Source: Pseudomonas sp. Tri1
GTDB taxonomy: Bacteria; Pseudomonadota; Gammaproteobacteria; Pseudomonadales; Pseudomonadaceae
Reading direction: 5' to 3'
Assembly: GCF_017968885.1 (NCBI RefSeq)
Contig: NZ_CP072913.1
Location: 2,836,001 to 2,900,000 of the forward strand
Length of the DNA: 64,000 nt
Shown here in pieces: positions 52,972 through 60,819 of the stretch. The position numbers and the translations under genes were made by a program. The notes beneath the pieces are model-generated. The model saw only the letters and a list, made by a program, of their open reading frames with translations. It made no database searches and was not told where the DNA came from. Position 1 is the stretch's first letter. Each line of letters begins with the position of its first letter.

Positions 52972-54339
52972 TCAGGAATGCCCGATCACCAACGTAGCGC
53001 GCGTTCCCGTCGGTAGGCGATTTTCCAATTTGATTTGCCCTCCCAACCGATCGGCAATGGCTTTCACGATGGCCAGGCCCAATCCGGCGCCTTGGTCATT
53101 TCCGCGGCTGTAGAAGCGCTCGAGCAGCCGATTGGACTCGGACTCATCGATACCTGGGCCTTCGTCTTCGACGGATAATTCATAATGATTGCCGTTTTTG
53201 GCCAGGCGCACCGTAATCTGCCCTTGGGCGGGGGAGAAGTTGGCCGCGTTGGTGACCAGGTTGTTCAAGGCAATGTGAATGTCGGCCGGGTCTACCCTGA
53301 CCGGTTCGATGTCATCGCTGACATCGAACCCCAGTTCAAGCCCCTTGCTCAGCAGCCAGGGGGTCAGTTGAACCAGGCTTTCCCGGACGGTGGCGGCCAG
53401 ATCGATGAGCGGAACGATGCGTGTCCCGGTCTTCGGTTCGATCCGAGCCATCGTCAGCAGTTGATTGACCAGCCGACTGGCACGGTCGACGCCGGCGATC
53501 AAATGTTCCAGCGATTCCCGGCGTTCATGTTCGTTGCCGGCTTCCAGCAAGTTCTGCGCATGTACCCGTAGCACGGCCAGGGGGGTGCGCAGTTCGTGGG
53601 CGGCATCGGCGATGAAGCGTCGCTCGCGTTCGAGCACGTCCTGGATCTGCGCAAGCATGCGGTTGAGCGCGGCCTGCATCGGTTCCAGTTCGCTGGGCAG
53701 GGGTGTCAGTTGCAGCGGCTCCAGCGAGCCGCTGTGGCGCGCGCGCAGGGTGGCCGCCATGTCGGCCAATGGCTTGAGGCCCCAGCCGATGGCCAGCCAG
53801 ACCATCGCCGCCAGGATCAGGCTACCCAGTATGTTCGGCCACAGGGTATGGCGCACGATGCGATCGACCAGGTCCGCCCGTACGTCATCCCGTTCACCGA
53901 CCCAGATATTCAGGCCGTTCTGTTTGTCCTTGAGAACAAAGGCTCGCCAGTGACGGTTGTTCAAGTCCACCACGTCACTGAAACCCGGCTCCACCGGTGG
54001 CGCGCGGAAGGAGGGGGCGCTGGCGGTGTGTACCAATACCTCGCCTTGGGCGTTCCACACCTGGAAGGCGATTTTGCTTTCGTAAGGATGACCGTCGTTG
54101 CGCGGCGCCGCCTCGCTCAACGCCGTGTTGAACGCCCGATACAGGTCGGCATGGGCCTGGCTCGCCAGCGGCATGTGCATCACGCCTTGGAGCAGACGGG
54201 CATTTTGGGCCAGTTGCGCGTCGTAGACCTCGGCGATTTCGTGATTGCTGTCATGCAGGTTGAGCACGCTGATCACTGCCAGCCCGGCCAGCATCAGGCC
54301 GATGATCAGGGTCAGCGTGCGGCGGCGGATCGATGTCAT
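52972..54339 (-). CDS. Sensor histidine kinase (PmrB/QseC type)
   Basis: A 455-residue membrane kinase. It has a first helix (about 8-28), a periplasmic sensor of about 140 residues, a second helix (about 170-192) and a HAMP-like region. HisKA has His248 in DAAHELRTPLAVLR; HATPase_c has NNLVTNAANFSPA and GAGLGLAIVKAIA. Its start overlaps the regulator stop by 4 bp (ATGA). It is the last gene of the seven-gene minus-strand operon beginning at 59265, so operon enzymes and kinase are co-expressed. The ligand is unknown. Confidence 0.92.
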   Translation of the reverse strand: MTSIRRRTLTLIIGLMLAGLAVISVLNLHDSNHEIAEVYDAQLAQNARLLQGVMHMPLASQAHADLYRAFNTALSEAAPRNDGHPYESKIAFQVWNAQGEVLVHTASAPSFRAPPVEPGFSDVVDLNNRHWRAFVLKDKQNGLNIWVGERDDVRADLVDRIVRHTLWPNILGSLILAAMVWLAIGWGLKPLADMAATLRARHSGSLEPLQLTPLPSELEPMQAALNRMLAQIQDVLERERRFIADAAHELRTPLAVLRVHAQNLLEAGNEHERRESLEHLIAGVDRASRLVNQLLTMARIEPKTGTRIVPLIDLAATVRESLVQLTPWLLSKGLELGFDVSDDIEPVRVDPADIHIALNNLVTNAANFSPAQGQITVRLAKNGNHYELSVEDEGPGIDESESNRLLERFYSRGNDQGAGLGLAIVKAIADRLGGQIKLENRLPTGTRATLVIGHS

Positions 54340-54998
54340 CGATGCTCCTCCACCAGATACCCCACGCCGCGAACGGTGCGGATCAGGTCGGTGGAGAACT
54401 TCTTGCGCAGGTGATGGATATGCACCTCGAGGGTGTTGCTTTCGGCTTCTTCGCTCCAGCCATACAGCAGTTGCATGAGGTGATCGCGGGTCATGACACG
54501 ACCTGGCGGCGAGAGCAGCTCGTGCAGCAATTGATATTCCTTGGGTGTCAGCACCACGGGCTTACCGAGATAGCTGACTTGCTGGGTGCCGGGGTTGAGG
54601 CTGATGCCGGCATGTTCGATCAGCATTTGCGCGCGCCCGGCACTGCGCCGCAACAAAGCGCGCAGGCGGGCCTTGAGTTCGGCCAGGTCGAACGGCTTGA
54701 CCAGGTAGTCGTCGGCACCGGCGTCCAGCCCGGCGATGCGATCTTCGGTCGCATCGCGGGCGGTGAGGATCAGCACCGGCAGGTTGGAGCCACTGGCGCG
54801 CAGGCGTTGCAGGACTTCGAGCCCATCCATGCGCGGCAGGCCGAGGTCGAGCACGGCCAGGTCAAAGGTTTCGCTGAGCAGCGCGTGCAAGGCGCTTTTG
54901 CCGTCCTTGAGCCAGTCGACGGTGTAGCCTTCGCGCCCCAGGGCTTGATGGATGCCTTCGCCCAGGGCCACGTCATCCTCGATCAGTAGTACACGCAC
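54336..54998 (-). CDS. OmpR-family response regulator (PmrA/QseB type)
   Basis: A 220-residue regulator with a receiver domain (Asp51 in LAVLDLGLPR, Lys in LVKPFDLAE) and a winged helix whose recognition region (LYGWSEEAESNTLEVHIHHL, then RKKF) is strongly like that of Pseudomonas PmrA. PmrA/QseB proteins bind direct repeats of the CTTAAG type; two such boxes stand in the promoter of its own operon (59315-59374). Overlaps the kinase by 4 bp; 11 bp separate it from the TPR gene. Confidence 0.92.
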   Translation of the reverse strand: MRVLLIEDDVALGEGIHQALGREGYTVDWLKDGKSALHALLSETFDLAVLDLGLPRMDGLEVLQRLRASGSNLPVLILTARDATEDRIAGLDAGADDYLVKPFDLAELKARLRALLRRSAGRAQMLIEHAGISLNPGTQQVSYLGKPVVLTPKEYQLLHELLSPPGRVMTRDHLMQLLYGWSEEAESNTLEVHIHHLRKKFSTDLIRTVRGVGYLVEEHR

Positions 54999-55009
54999 AC
55001 GGACTCCTG

Positions 55010-55654
55010 TCAGTTGAGTTTTTTGTTCACTTCAATCAATAGTGCCTGGATTTCCTTGCGGCGTCCGGCATCGGCCTGTTCACGTCCTGGGCGCGGCGCG
55101 GCGTTGAGGGCTTTTTGCAGGGCACCTTGGGCTTCAGCGTAGCGTTTCTGACGGTAAAGGTGATCGCCCCAGAAGTACAGGCTGTCGATACCGTCGGGGT
55201 TGAGTTGCAACGCTTGCTTGAGCAGTTGTTCGGCTTTGTCGGCATCACCGAAGCCGATCGGCCAGCCGGGGACCCGATCATACAGGGCCGCAAGGCTGGT
55301 GTAGGCCGAGCCTTGCAGGGCTTTTGGGTCGAGGGTCAGGGCTTTTTCCAGGTCGGTCCTGGCTTCCTTGACTTTGCCCAAGGCGCCGAGACCGCCCTGG
55401 GCGCCGGCCCAGCTGCTGGTGACGATGCCCGACCAGATCCAGGCTTCGGCCAGCTCCGGGCGTTCACGGGTGAATGTCGAGGCTTGCGTCGCCAATTGCT
55501 CGAACGCCGCCTCGCGTTGTTTTTCCGGCAGTTCATATTGAATGTGCGCCCAGCTTTGCTGGATGCCGACGAGGCGTTGCTGATCAGCAGTGTCCAGCGC
55601 CCAGGCGCTTTGGCCCATGGCGACGATCATCAGGCCGGCGAGAAGTTTTTTCAT
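55010..55654 (-). CDS. Exported TPR-repeat protein
   Basis: A 214-residue precursor with a signal peptide (about 1-19, ending QSAWA). TPR-like helical repeats follow (about 65-200: ARTDLEKALTLDPKALQGSA; AEQLLKQALQLNPDGIDSLY; AEAQGALQKALNAAP). Periplasmic TPR proteins usually organise protein complexes. Its start overlaps the SDR stop (ATGA), so it belongs to the same operon. Possibly a periplasmic carrier or scaffold for the pathway product (inference). Confidence 0.85.
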   Translation of the reverse strand: MKKLLAGLMIVAMGQSAWALDTADQQRLVGIQQSWAHIQYELPEKQREAAFEQLATQASTFTRERPELAEAWIWSGIVTSSWAGAQGGLGALGKVKEARTDLEKALTLDPKALQGSAYTSLAALYDRVPGWPIGFGDADKAEQLLKQALQLNPDGIDSLYFWGDHLYRQKRYAEAQGALQKALNAAPRPGREQADAGRRKEIQALLIEVNKKLN

Positions 55655-56460
55655 GGTTCCAGGTGCTCGTTTTCAGGTTTGTGACTCAGACGGCGGATCA
55701 GCGGCAATTGCTTGCGCAAGCCACGGTCCACCAGATTGGGTAACAGGCTGTTGAGGCGAACGAAGAAGCGCTCCGGCCAACCCAGGTAGAGATCGCGACG
55801 GTCGCCGGCGATAGCGTGTATGACCGCATTGGCCACCGCTTGCGGATCATCGACGTTGGCTTTGAGTGCATCGTTCAGCGCCTGGGCAGCCGGGCTGTTC
55901 ATCGTGGTTCGAGTGGCTCGGGGCGCGACATAGAGGACGCCGACCCGGGTGTCCGCCAGTTCCCGGCGCAGGGCTTCGGAAAAACCGCGCAAGGCAAACT
56001 TGCTGGCGCAATAACTGGCATAGCCTGGGTAACCGATTGAGCCATAGGTTGAGCCAACGTTGACGACCATGGCGCTTTCAGCTTGCTTGAGCAGTGGCAG
56101 CAGCAGTTTGGTCAGGCAGATCGGCGCGCTGATATTCACCGCCAGCATCGCGTTGACGTCACTGTCGTCGAGCTGTTCGAGCATCGCGAAGTGGTTGATG
56201 CCGGCGGCGTTGATCAGCAGGTTGACGCCGTCGAGGGCTGTGGCGGCGGCCAGGATCTTGCGTCGGTCGCCGGGTAACGTCAGGTCGGCGGCCACCCAGC
56301 ACAGGTTCTGCGGATAGCGTTCGAGCAAGGGCTGCAGCGACTCCTGATGCCGCGCCACCGCCAGCACCCGAGCCCCGGCGGTACACAGTGCACCGGCAAT
56401 GGCCTGGCCGATGCCGCCACTGGCGCCGGTCAGGACCACACGGGCGTCACGCAGCTGCAT
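55651..56460 (-). CDS. SDR-family oxidoreductase in the diiron-enzyme operon
   Basis: A 269-residue short-chain dehydrogenase. It has the cofactor loop TGASGGIGQAIA, NAAGINHF, the catalytic Ser in VGSTYGSIGYPG, and Tyr/Lys in YASYCASKFAL. The C-terminal extension (LGWPERFFVRLNSLLPNLV) resembles membrane-associated SDRs acting on lipids. The ATG at 56460 overlaps the upstream gene by 14 bp. Expected to oxidise or reduce an acyl-derived carbonyl made by the neighbouring enzymes (inference). Confidence 0.9.
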   Translation of the reverse strand: MQLRDARVVLTGASGGIGQAIAGALCTAGARVLAVARHQESLQPLLERYPQNLCWVAADLTLPGDRRKILAAATALDGVNLLINAAGINHFAMLEQLDDSDVNAMLAVNISAPICLTKLLLPLLKQAESAMVVNVGSTYGSIGYPGYASYCASKFALRGFSEALRRELADTRVGVLYVAPRATRTTMNSPAAQALNDALKANVDDPQAVANAVIHAIAGDRRDLYLGWPERFFVRLNSLLPNLVDRGLRKQLPLIRRLSHKPENEHLEP

Positions 56461-57121
56461 GGTGAGCCTCCGTGTCCCGCGGCAAGTCACGGAACATGTC
56501 GGTGTAGAGTCGGTACACCACTTTTGAAGCGTGGATAACCGCTGCCTGGTCTGCTGGGTCATCGAGCTTGTTCATCAGGCCGCGGTAGGTCTGCATGTGC
56601 TCGATGTCGAGGGAACCGTGGGAGCTCAAGTAGCTGAAGGCGCTGGCCGGCAATGCCAAGTGTTCGCGGATGCTGTCCGCCGCGTGGGTGGCCAGGGCGA
56701 TGCTGGTGCCTTCCAGCACATTGACCATGCCGAACAGCCCTACCGGGTTGCCTCGGGCGATCAGATCGTAGAGAAAACTGACCATCAGCTCGATCGGCAA
56801 CGACGGTTGGCCATCGCGCACGGCATTGCGATCACCGCCGCAGGCGACGATATCGTCGAGGACCCATTGTTCGTGGCCGTATTCTTCATCGATGTACTCA
56901 CACACCGCTTTGCGTAGCCATTCAAGGTGAGCGGGCAGACGCGCGCCGCAGGCCATCATCAGCGGCACGGTGTGGCGCACGTGGTAATAGGCCTGGACGA
57001 GAAACGCCCGGTAGCTCTGCAGGCTGACCTTGCCGTCGAGGGCATCACGGATGATCGGCAGGTTGAACAGTTCGTGGCGTTCCTCTTTTGTAGCTTCTTG
57101 CAGGACGTCGAAAAACATCAT
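56447..57121 (-). CDS. Haem-oxygenase-like diiron oxidase/oxygenase (HDO; TenA/PqqC-like fold)
   Basis: A 224-residue all-helical protein of the TenA/PqqC superfamily. The metal ligand pattern of UndA/CADD-type diiron enzymes is complete: Glu80 and His83 (DEEYGHEQW), Glu137 (VLEGTS), His168, Asp172 and His175 (HGSLDIEH, i.e. H-x3-D-x2-H). The thiaminase Cys is absent. HDOs use Fe2 and O2 for decarboxylation, desaturation, N-oxygenation or C-C cleavage, often on fatty acids or amino acids. The first of two ATG codons at 57121 overlaps the ligase stop. Being next to an acyl ligase suggests an acyl substrate (inference). Confidence 0.87.
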   Translation of the reverse strand: MMFFDVLQEATKEERHELFNLPIIRDALDGKVSLQSYRAFLVQAYYHVRHTVPLMMACGARLPAHLEWLRKAVCEYIDEEYGHEQWVLDDIVACGGDRNAVRDGQPSLPIELMVSFLYDLIARGNPVGLFGMVNVLEGTSIALATHAADSIREHLALPASAFSYLSSHGSLDIEHMQTYRGLMNKLDDPADQAAVIHASKVVYRLYTDMFRDLPRDTEAHHAAA

Positions 57122-58598
57122 GATGCGGATTCCTCGCAATGGGTGGATGCAGTCAGTTGCGCGCTGTACAGCGCGACAATGGCGTCGCGGCGCGGGCGAC
57201 CATTGGCGGTCAGCAGGCCGTTGGCGGCGGTGAACGGTTGGGCCAGGCGGGTCCAGAGATGTACCTGGGCATAGTCGGGCAAGGTTTCGTTGGCTTCGGC
57301 CACGGCGGCGGCCAGCTCGGCGTCGGTGCAGTCCGGGCGGTGAGGCCATAACAGTGCGTGATTGCGCGGCAGCGCTTCGCCGTAGACAAAGGCTTGGGCA
57401 ATGTGTCGACGCTGGGTCAGTTCCGCCTCGACCCATTCCGGGTTGACGTTGCGCCCGTAACTGGTGACGAACTGGTGTTTTTTGCGACCTTTGAGGTAAA
57501 GAAAACCTTCCGCGTCGAACTCGCCAAGATCCCCGCTTGGCCACCACTCTTCGGCATAGGGTGGATCACCTAGATAGCCGAGCAGGCTCGACCCCTTGAT
57601 CAGTACCTCGCCGTCTTCGGCCAGGCGTATCTGGATATGGGGCAGGGGCTTGCCGACACTGCCCGGACGCTGTGCATCGGGGCGGTTGAGGCACACCACC
57701 GAGGCGCATTCGGACAAACCATAACCTTCGTAGACCGCCAGGCCGACGCTTTGGGCACGCTGCAGCAGGCTCTCGGAGACTCGTGCCCCCCGACGGCGGC
57801 AAAGCGCAGTTTGTGCGGGGCGAATGCTTTCTGTTCGGCGGCGCCGACCAGTATCTGCAACAGCTGCGGCACCAGGATCAGGCTCTCGGGGGCGCGATTG
57901 GCCAGGCACGCGAGCAGGCGCGGGGTGTCGACGCCACTGGCACCGAGGATGCCGAGGGTTTTCTGACTCGGTACGCTCAGCGTGGCGCCGGCATACAGCG
58001 CCGCATAGCAGCCGAGGTTTTCCAACAGGATCGCCAGCGGCAACAGCGCCAAGTGATGCTGTGGGTCGGCGGGCTTGCTGGCGTGATCGAGCTCGCGCGC
58101 GACCCGCAGCAGGCTTTCGGCGCTCAGGCAGACGCCCTTGGGGGTACCTGTGGTGCCTGAAGTAAAGGTCAGCTTGGCGGTGCCGGCGGGCATCCGGTTC
58201 GGTCCGGTGAAGGTGCGGCACCAGAACTCGCCGTTTTTTTCATAGCCGGCGGCGAGCATTTGGGCTTCCAACTCCGGTTCGGCAACGACTCGCTCTGCCT
58301 GGCTTTGCTCCAGGCAGTGGGCGCGTTGGGCCGGGCTGAAGAAGGGTGGCAAGGTCACACAGGCCATGCCTTCGAACAGTGCCGCCAGGTCCCAGAGCAT
58401 CGCTTCGACGCCGTTGTCCAGCGCCAGGGCGATCACCGATACCTGCTCATCGCGCAGGCGTTGCTGGCGATACACCACCTCGGCGTACAGGGTGGCGTAA
58501 TCGAGCTTCAGATGATCGCCCCACAGCGCGATGCGGCGGGTGTGGCGCTCGGCATGGCTACGCAGGGTTTGCCGGAAGCGCTGCAGTTCAGGCGACAT
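57118..58598 (-). pseudogene. AMP-forming acyl/aryl-CoA ligase, frameshifted in a G6 run
   Basis: Two overlapping frames make one adenylate-forming enzyme of about 493 residues. The 5' frame has the P-loop TFTSGTTGTPKGV; the 3' frame has YEGYGLSECASVV (A5), SGDLGEFDAEGFLYLKGRKK (A7-A8) and GLLTANGRPRRDAI near the end, where the usual A10 lysine is arginine. The switch occurs at a run of six G (minus strand; C6 at 57786-57791). A seventh G would read FAAVGGARVSESLLQ and join both parts. As given, translation stops about 60 residues later (332 residues). May be real loss, slippage, or a base-calling error. Starts 11 bp inside the hemolysin-family gene. Confidence 0.85.
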
Positions 58599-59265
58599 GG
58601 CAGGTGTCCTCCAGGGATGACGGCAGCCCCAGCCGGGTGAACAGGCCGATGTTGCGTAAATGAATGAAGCCTGCGCGGATGTTGCCCACGTGTACCCAGG
58701 GTTTGCTTTCGTAATAGCTGCCCCAGCTGTGGCGGTCGTCGCCTAGCCGCTCTGGGTCGGCGGCGCACAGGGTCACCGGTTTGAGACCGAGCCGATGGAA
58801 GCTGTTGACCAGACCGATGTTGCCGGTGAAAGCCACCCATTCCAGGCCGCCCATGGCCAACAGATAAGTGATGGCGATGATGCTCAGCCGGGCGCTGCCC
58901 GTGTCGCTGGCGGCGAGGTTGCCGACTTCGACGATCCCGGCTCGATCCACCGGATGCCCCGCTGCGGCGCCGATCAGGGGTTCGATCGGTTCGTCCAGGT
59001 AGCGCTCCAGAAACAAGGGTTCGTCTTGCGCCATGCGTACCCCGGCCACGGCGCAGAGCCCGTCCTCGGCATTACTCAGACCGAACAGCTGCGGCATGAA
59101 ATGACGGATGTCGGCCCCATGGGCCTTGCGAAAACGCTGTTGGATGAACGCTTCGAACGACGGCCGCTGTACGTCGTCCGGCAGGGCGGCTGAGAGGATC
59201 ATCTGCGGCGCCTCGGCTTGGCCGAAGTGCAAGGGCAGGGGGATGTTCCAATTGACAACGGGCAT
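58588..59265 (-). CDS. Thermostable-hemolysin-family (T_hemolysin) protein
   Basis: A 225-residue protein of the family named after a Vibrio thermostable hemolysin. Residues 115-180 (AGIVEVGNLAASDTGSARLS; AITYLLAMGGLEWVAFTGN; VNSFHRLGLKPVTL) resemble an acyltransferase/LuxI-like GNAT fold rather than a pore-forming toxin. Despite the name, no signal peptide is present. The start at 59265 follows GGGAGG. It is the first gene of the operon and is followed by the acyl ligase, so an acyl-transfer role is more likely than haemolysis (inference). Confidence 0.82.
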   Translation of the reverse strand: MPVVNWNIPLPLHFGQAEAPQMILSAALPDDVQRPSFEAFIQQRFRKAHGADIRHFMPQLFGLSNAEDGLCAVAGVRMAQDEPLFLERYLDEPIEPLIGAAAGHPVDRAGIVEVGNLAASDTGSARLSIIAITYLLAMGGLEWVAFTGNIGLVNSFHRLGLKPVTLCAADPERLGDDRHSWGSYYESKPWVHVGNIRAGFIHLRNIGLFTRLGLPSSLEDTCHVA

Positions 59266-59314
59266 GGGCAGAACGCCTCCCTTGATAGAATGGGGAGGAG
59301 TATCCGAGGCATTT

Positions 59315-59331
59315 CTTAACGAAGTCTGAAG
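59315..59331 (-). promoter_or_regulatory. PmrA-box-like site for the HDO operon
   Basis: On the minus strand: CTTCAG-ACTTC-GTTAAG, a direct repeat of hexamers with a 5-bp spacer, matching the PmrA/QseB box type CTTAAG-N5-CTTAAG in 10 of 12 positions. It lies 50 bp upstream of the first gene of the operon that encodes a PmrA-type regulator. Confidence 0.55.
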
Positions 59332-59357
59332 GTAAAAAAAGCTTCTTGAATGTCGGT

Positions 59358-59374
59358 CTTCAGACTGCCTTAAG
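59358..59374 (+). promoter_or_regulatory. PmrA-box-like site for the cytochrome b561 gene
   Basis: On the plus strand: CTTCAG-ACTGC-CTTAAG, matching CTTAAG-N5-CTTAAG in 11 of 12 positions, 94 bp before the cytochrome b561 start. It forms an inverted pair with the site at 59315-59331, suggesting that one regulator controls both directions. Confidence 0.6.
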
Positions 59375-59467
59375 ACTTTAGTGACAGGTTGGCCGCGTCG
59401 GTTCTCAGCAACCGGATCGGAGCTGCCGAATGGATCGGCAGTCCGCCAGACTTTCACGAGGCGCGTT

Positions 59468-60019
59468 ATGACCCGCGATATTGCCGTAAACCGTTATGGA
59501 AAGTTGTCGATGACCCTGCACTGGCTGATGCTGGCGCTGTTCGTCGGTGTGTATGCCTGCATTGAGATCAAGGGGCTGTTGCCCCGTGGCAGCACCGCGC
59601 GAAGCCTGTTCCTAGGATTGCACGGGCTGTTCGGGCTGAGCATTTTTGCACTGGTTTGGGTCCGCCTGTTCGGGCGCTTGACGCCGCGCCCGCCGATCAC
59701 ACCCGCACCACCGGCCTGGCAGACGGGTATTTCCCACCTGATGCATGCGGCCCTGTATGGCCTGATGATCGCGACGCCGGTGCTGGCGTGGTTGATGCTG
59801 GCTGCCGGCGGCAAGCCGGTCCCATATTTCGGGTTCTTCCTGCCAGCCCCTGTGGCGGTGGATCCTGACCTGGCCAAACAGCTGAAGTATTGGCACGAAT
59901 TGCTCGGCAGCAGCGGCTACTGGTTGATCGGCCTGCATGCAGCGGCGGGTCTGTTGCATCATTACTGGGTGGGTGACAACACCCTGGCCCGGATGCTGCC
60001 GGGGCGGAATCGGTCTTGA
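59468..60019 (+). CDS. Cytochrome b561 (diheme, four-helix membrane protein)
   Basis: A 183-residue membrane protein with four helices and haem-ligand histidines near HWLMLALFVGVYACIEIKG, LGLHGLFGLSIFALVWVRL, SHLMHAALYGLMIATPVLAW and LIGLHAAAGLLHHYWVGD. This family (YodB/CybB type) moves electrons between quinol and periplasmic partners and helps remove superoxide. ATG at 59468 is in frame with the family start. It is divergent from the HDO operon and shares its PmrA-like promoter. Confidence 0.9.
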   Translation: MTRDIAVNRYGKLSMTLHWLMLALFVGVYACIEIKGLLPRGSTARSLFLGLHGLFGLSIFALVWVRLFGRLTPRPPITPAPPAWQTGISHLMHAALYGLMIATPVLAWLMLAAGGKPVPYFGFFLPAPVAVDPDLAKQLKYWHELLGSSGYWLIGLHAAAGLLHHYWVGDNTLARMLPGRNRS

Positions 60020-60079
60020 GGCCGATGTTACCGTGAGCATTCGTTAATCGCCCACTGCAGCAGTTTGACGCTTTGCGAC

Positions 60080-60365
60080 CACGCCAATTTTCCCCGTAAC
60101 CGTGGGAGAGCACCGTCAATGGACGCTCGCCGGCAGCCGGTGGTGCGTTGCGCACGGCCAGGGCACGGGCAAACACCGCATTGTTGGCATTCGATTGCGG
60201 TGTGGCGGAGGTTGCACTGGGATACCAGGCAACCATTTCCACCGGCCGCTCATTATGCGGCTCTGGCTGCGTAGAGACCTGGACACCGACAGGGCTATCG
60301 TCGGCCAGAGCGCGGGTGGTCAGGCAGATCAGAAGCAGTGCGCCGAGAGTTGTTTTCGATGTCGT
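60080..60365 (-). pseudogene. Remnant of an exported alpha/beta hydrolase (5' part only)
   Basis: Reading from 60365, an ACG in place of ATG (with AGGAAG 3 bp upstream) opens a signal peptide (TLGALLLICLTTRALADDSP). It then reads RPVEMVAWYPSATSATPQSN and LTVLSHGYGENW, the start of a dienelactone-hydrolase-like serine hydrolase. Similarity is lost just after the oxyanion-loop HGYG; the rest is missing and the region runs into the convergent cytochrome gene. Start-codon loss and truncation both point to a dead gene. Confidence 0.6.
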
Positions 60366-60410
60366 TATCTTCCTTGATTGGTTCGAATCATCATCTTGCC
60401 TGCTGGAGAG

Positions 60411-60746
60411 CTAGTGCGGTTCCCGCTCCAGGCAGTCCGCCCATTTGCCTGCGAACCGGTAGAGCGGCGCGAATGCTTCCGACAGCTCCAGGCCAAGTGG
60501 CGTGAGCTTGTAGCCGTCATCGACCAGTTCGACGATGCCCGCATTGCGCAGCTCATTTATTCTGCTCTGCAGCACGGTAGGAGAGATGTCTCCCGCAGCA
60601 CTTCTCAACGCCCTGGAGCTCATGGCTTGATCACGCAGCTCCCAAAGGACTCTCAACGCCCATTTTTGTCCCAGTAAATCCAGGAGAGCCATGATCGGCC
60701 GGCGTCCCCTGAGTATTGATGAAGCGCAGTGCTGACTATCATTCAT
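60411..60746 (-). CDS. HxlR-family transcriptional regulator
   Basis: A 111-residue winged-helix protein of the HxlR type (IMALLDLLGQKWALRVLWEL; SRALRSAAGDISPTVLQSRI; NELRNAGIVELVDDGYKLTP; LGLELSEAFAPLYRFAGKWA). No cysteine is at the position used by redox-sensing HypR/QorR relatives except CASSI near residue 7 and CLE near the end. It is divergent from an AhpD-like enzyme with 73 bp between starts, holding two operator-like repeats. It probably represses that gene and senses an electrophile (inference). Confidence 0.9.
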   Translation of the reverse strand: MNDSQHCASSILRGRRPIMALLDLLGQKWALRVLWELRDQAMSSRALRSAAGDISPTVLQSRINELRNAGIVELVDDGYKLTPLGLELSEAFAPLYRFAGKWADCLEREPH

Positions 60747-60760
60747 CGTTATTTCTCTTG

Positions 60761-60807
60761 CTTGCTACACATTCAGTAGCGATTATCCTTGCTACACATT
60801 CAATAGC
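60761..60807. promoter_or_regulatory. Two direct repeats with inner dyads, probable HxlR operators
   Basis: CTTGCTACACATTCAGTAGC (60761-60780) recurs at 60788-60807 with one mismatch, a 27-bp period. Each contains a dyad GCTAC-N7-GTAGC (second copy: GCTAC-N7-ATAGC). The second ends 12 bp before the ATG of the AhpD-like gene, so a bound repressor would block it. Confidence 0.65.
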
Positions 60808-60819
60808 AGAGGATACGCC

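Noticed and set aside
56447..57121. Calling the HDO a TenA thiaminase or transcription regulator
   Set aside because: The catalytic Cys of TenA is missing while the full diiron ligand set is present, and no thiamine genes are nearby.
58588..59265. Calling the T_hemolysin-family protein a haemolysin toxin
   Set aside because: No signal peptide, the fold resembles an acyltransferase, and it is in a biosynthetic-looking operon; the family name is historical.
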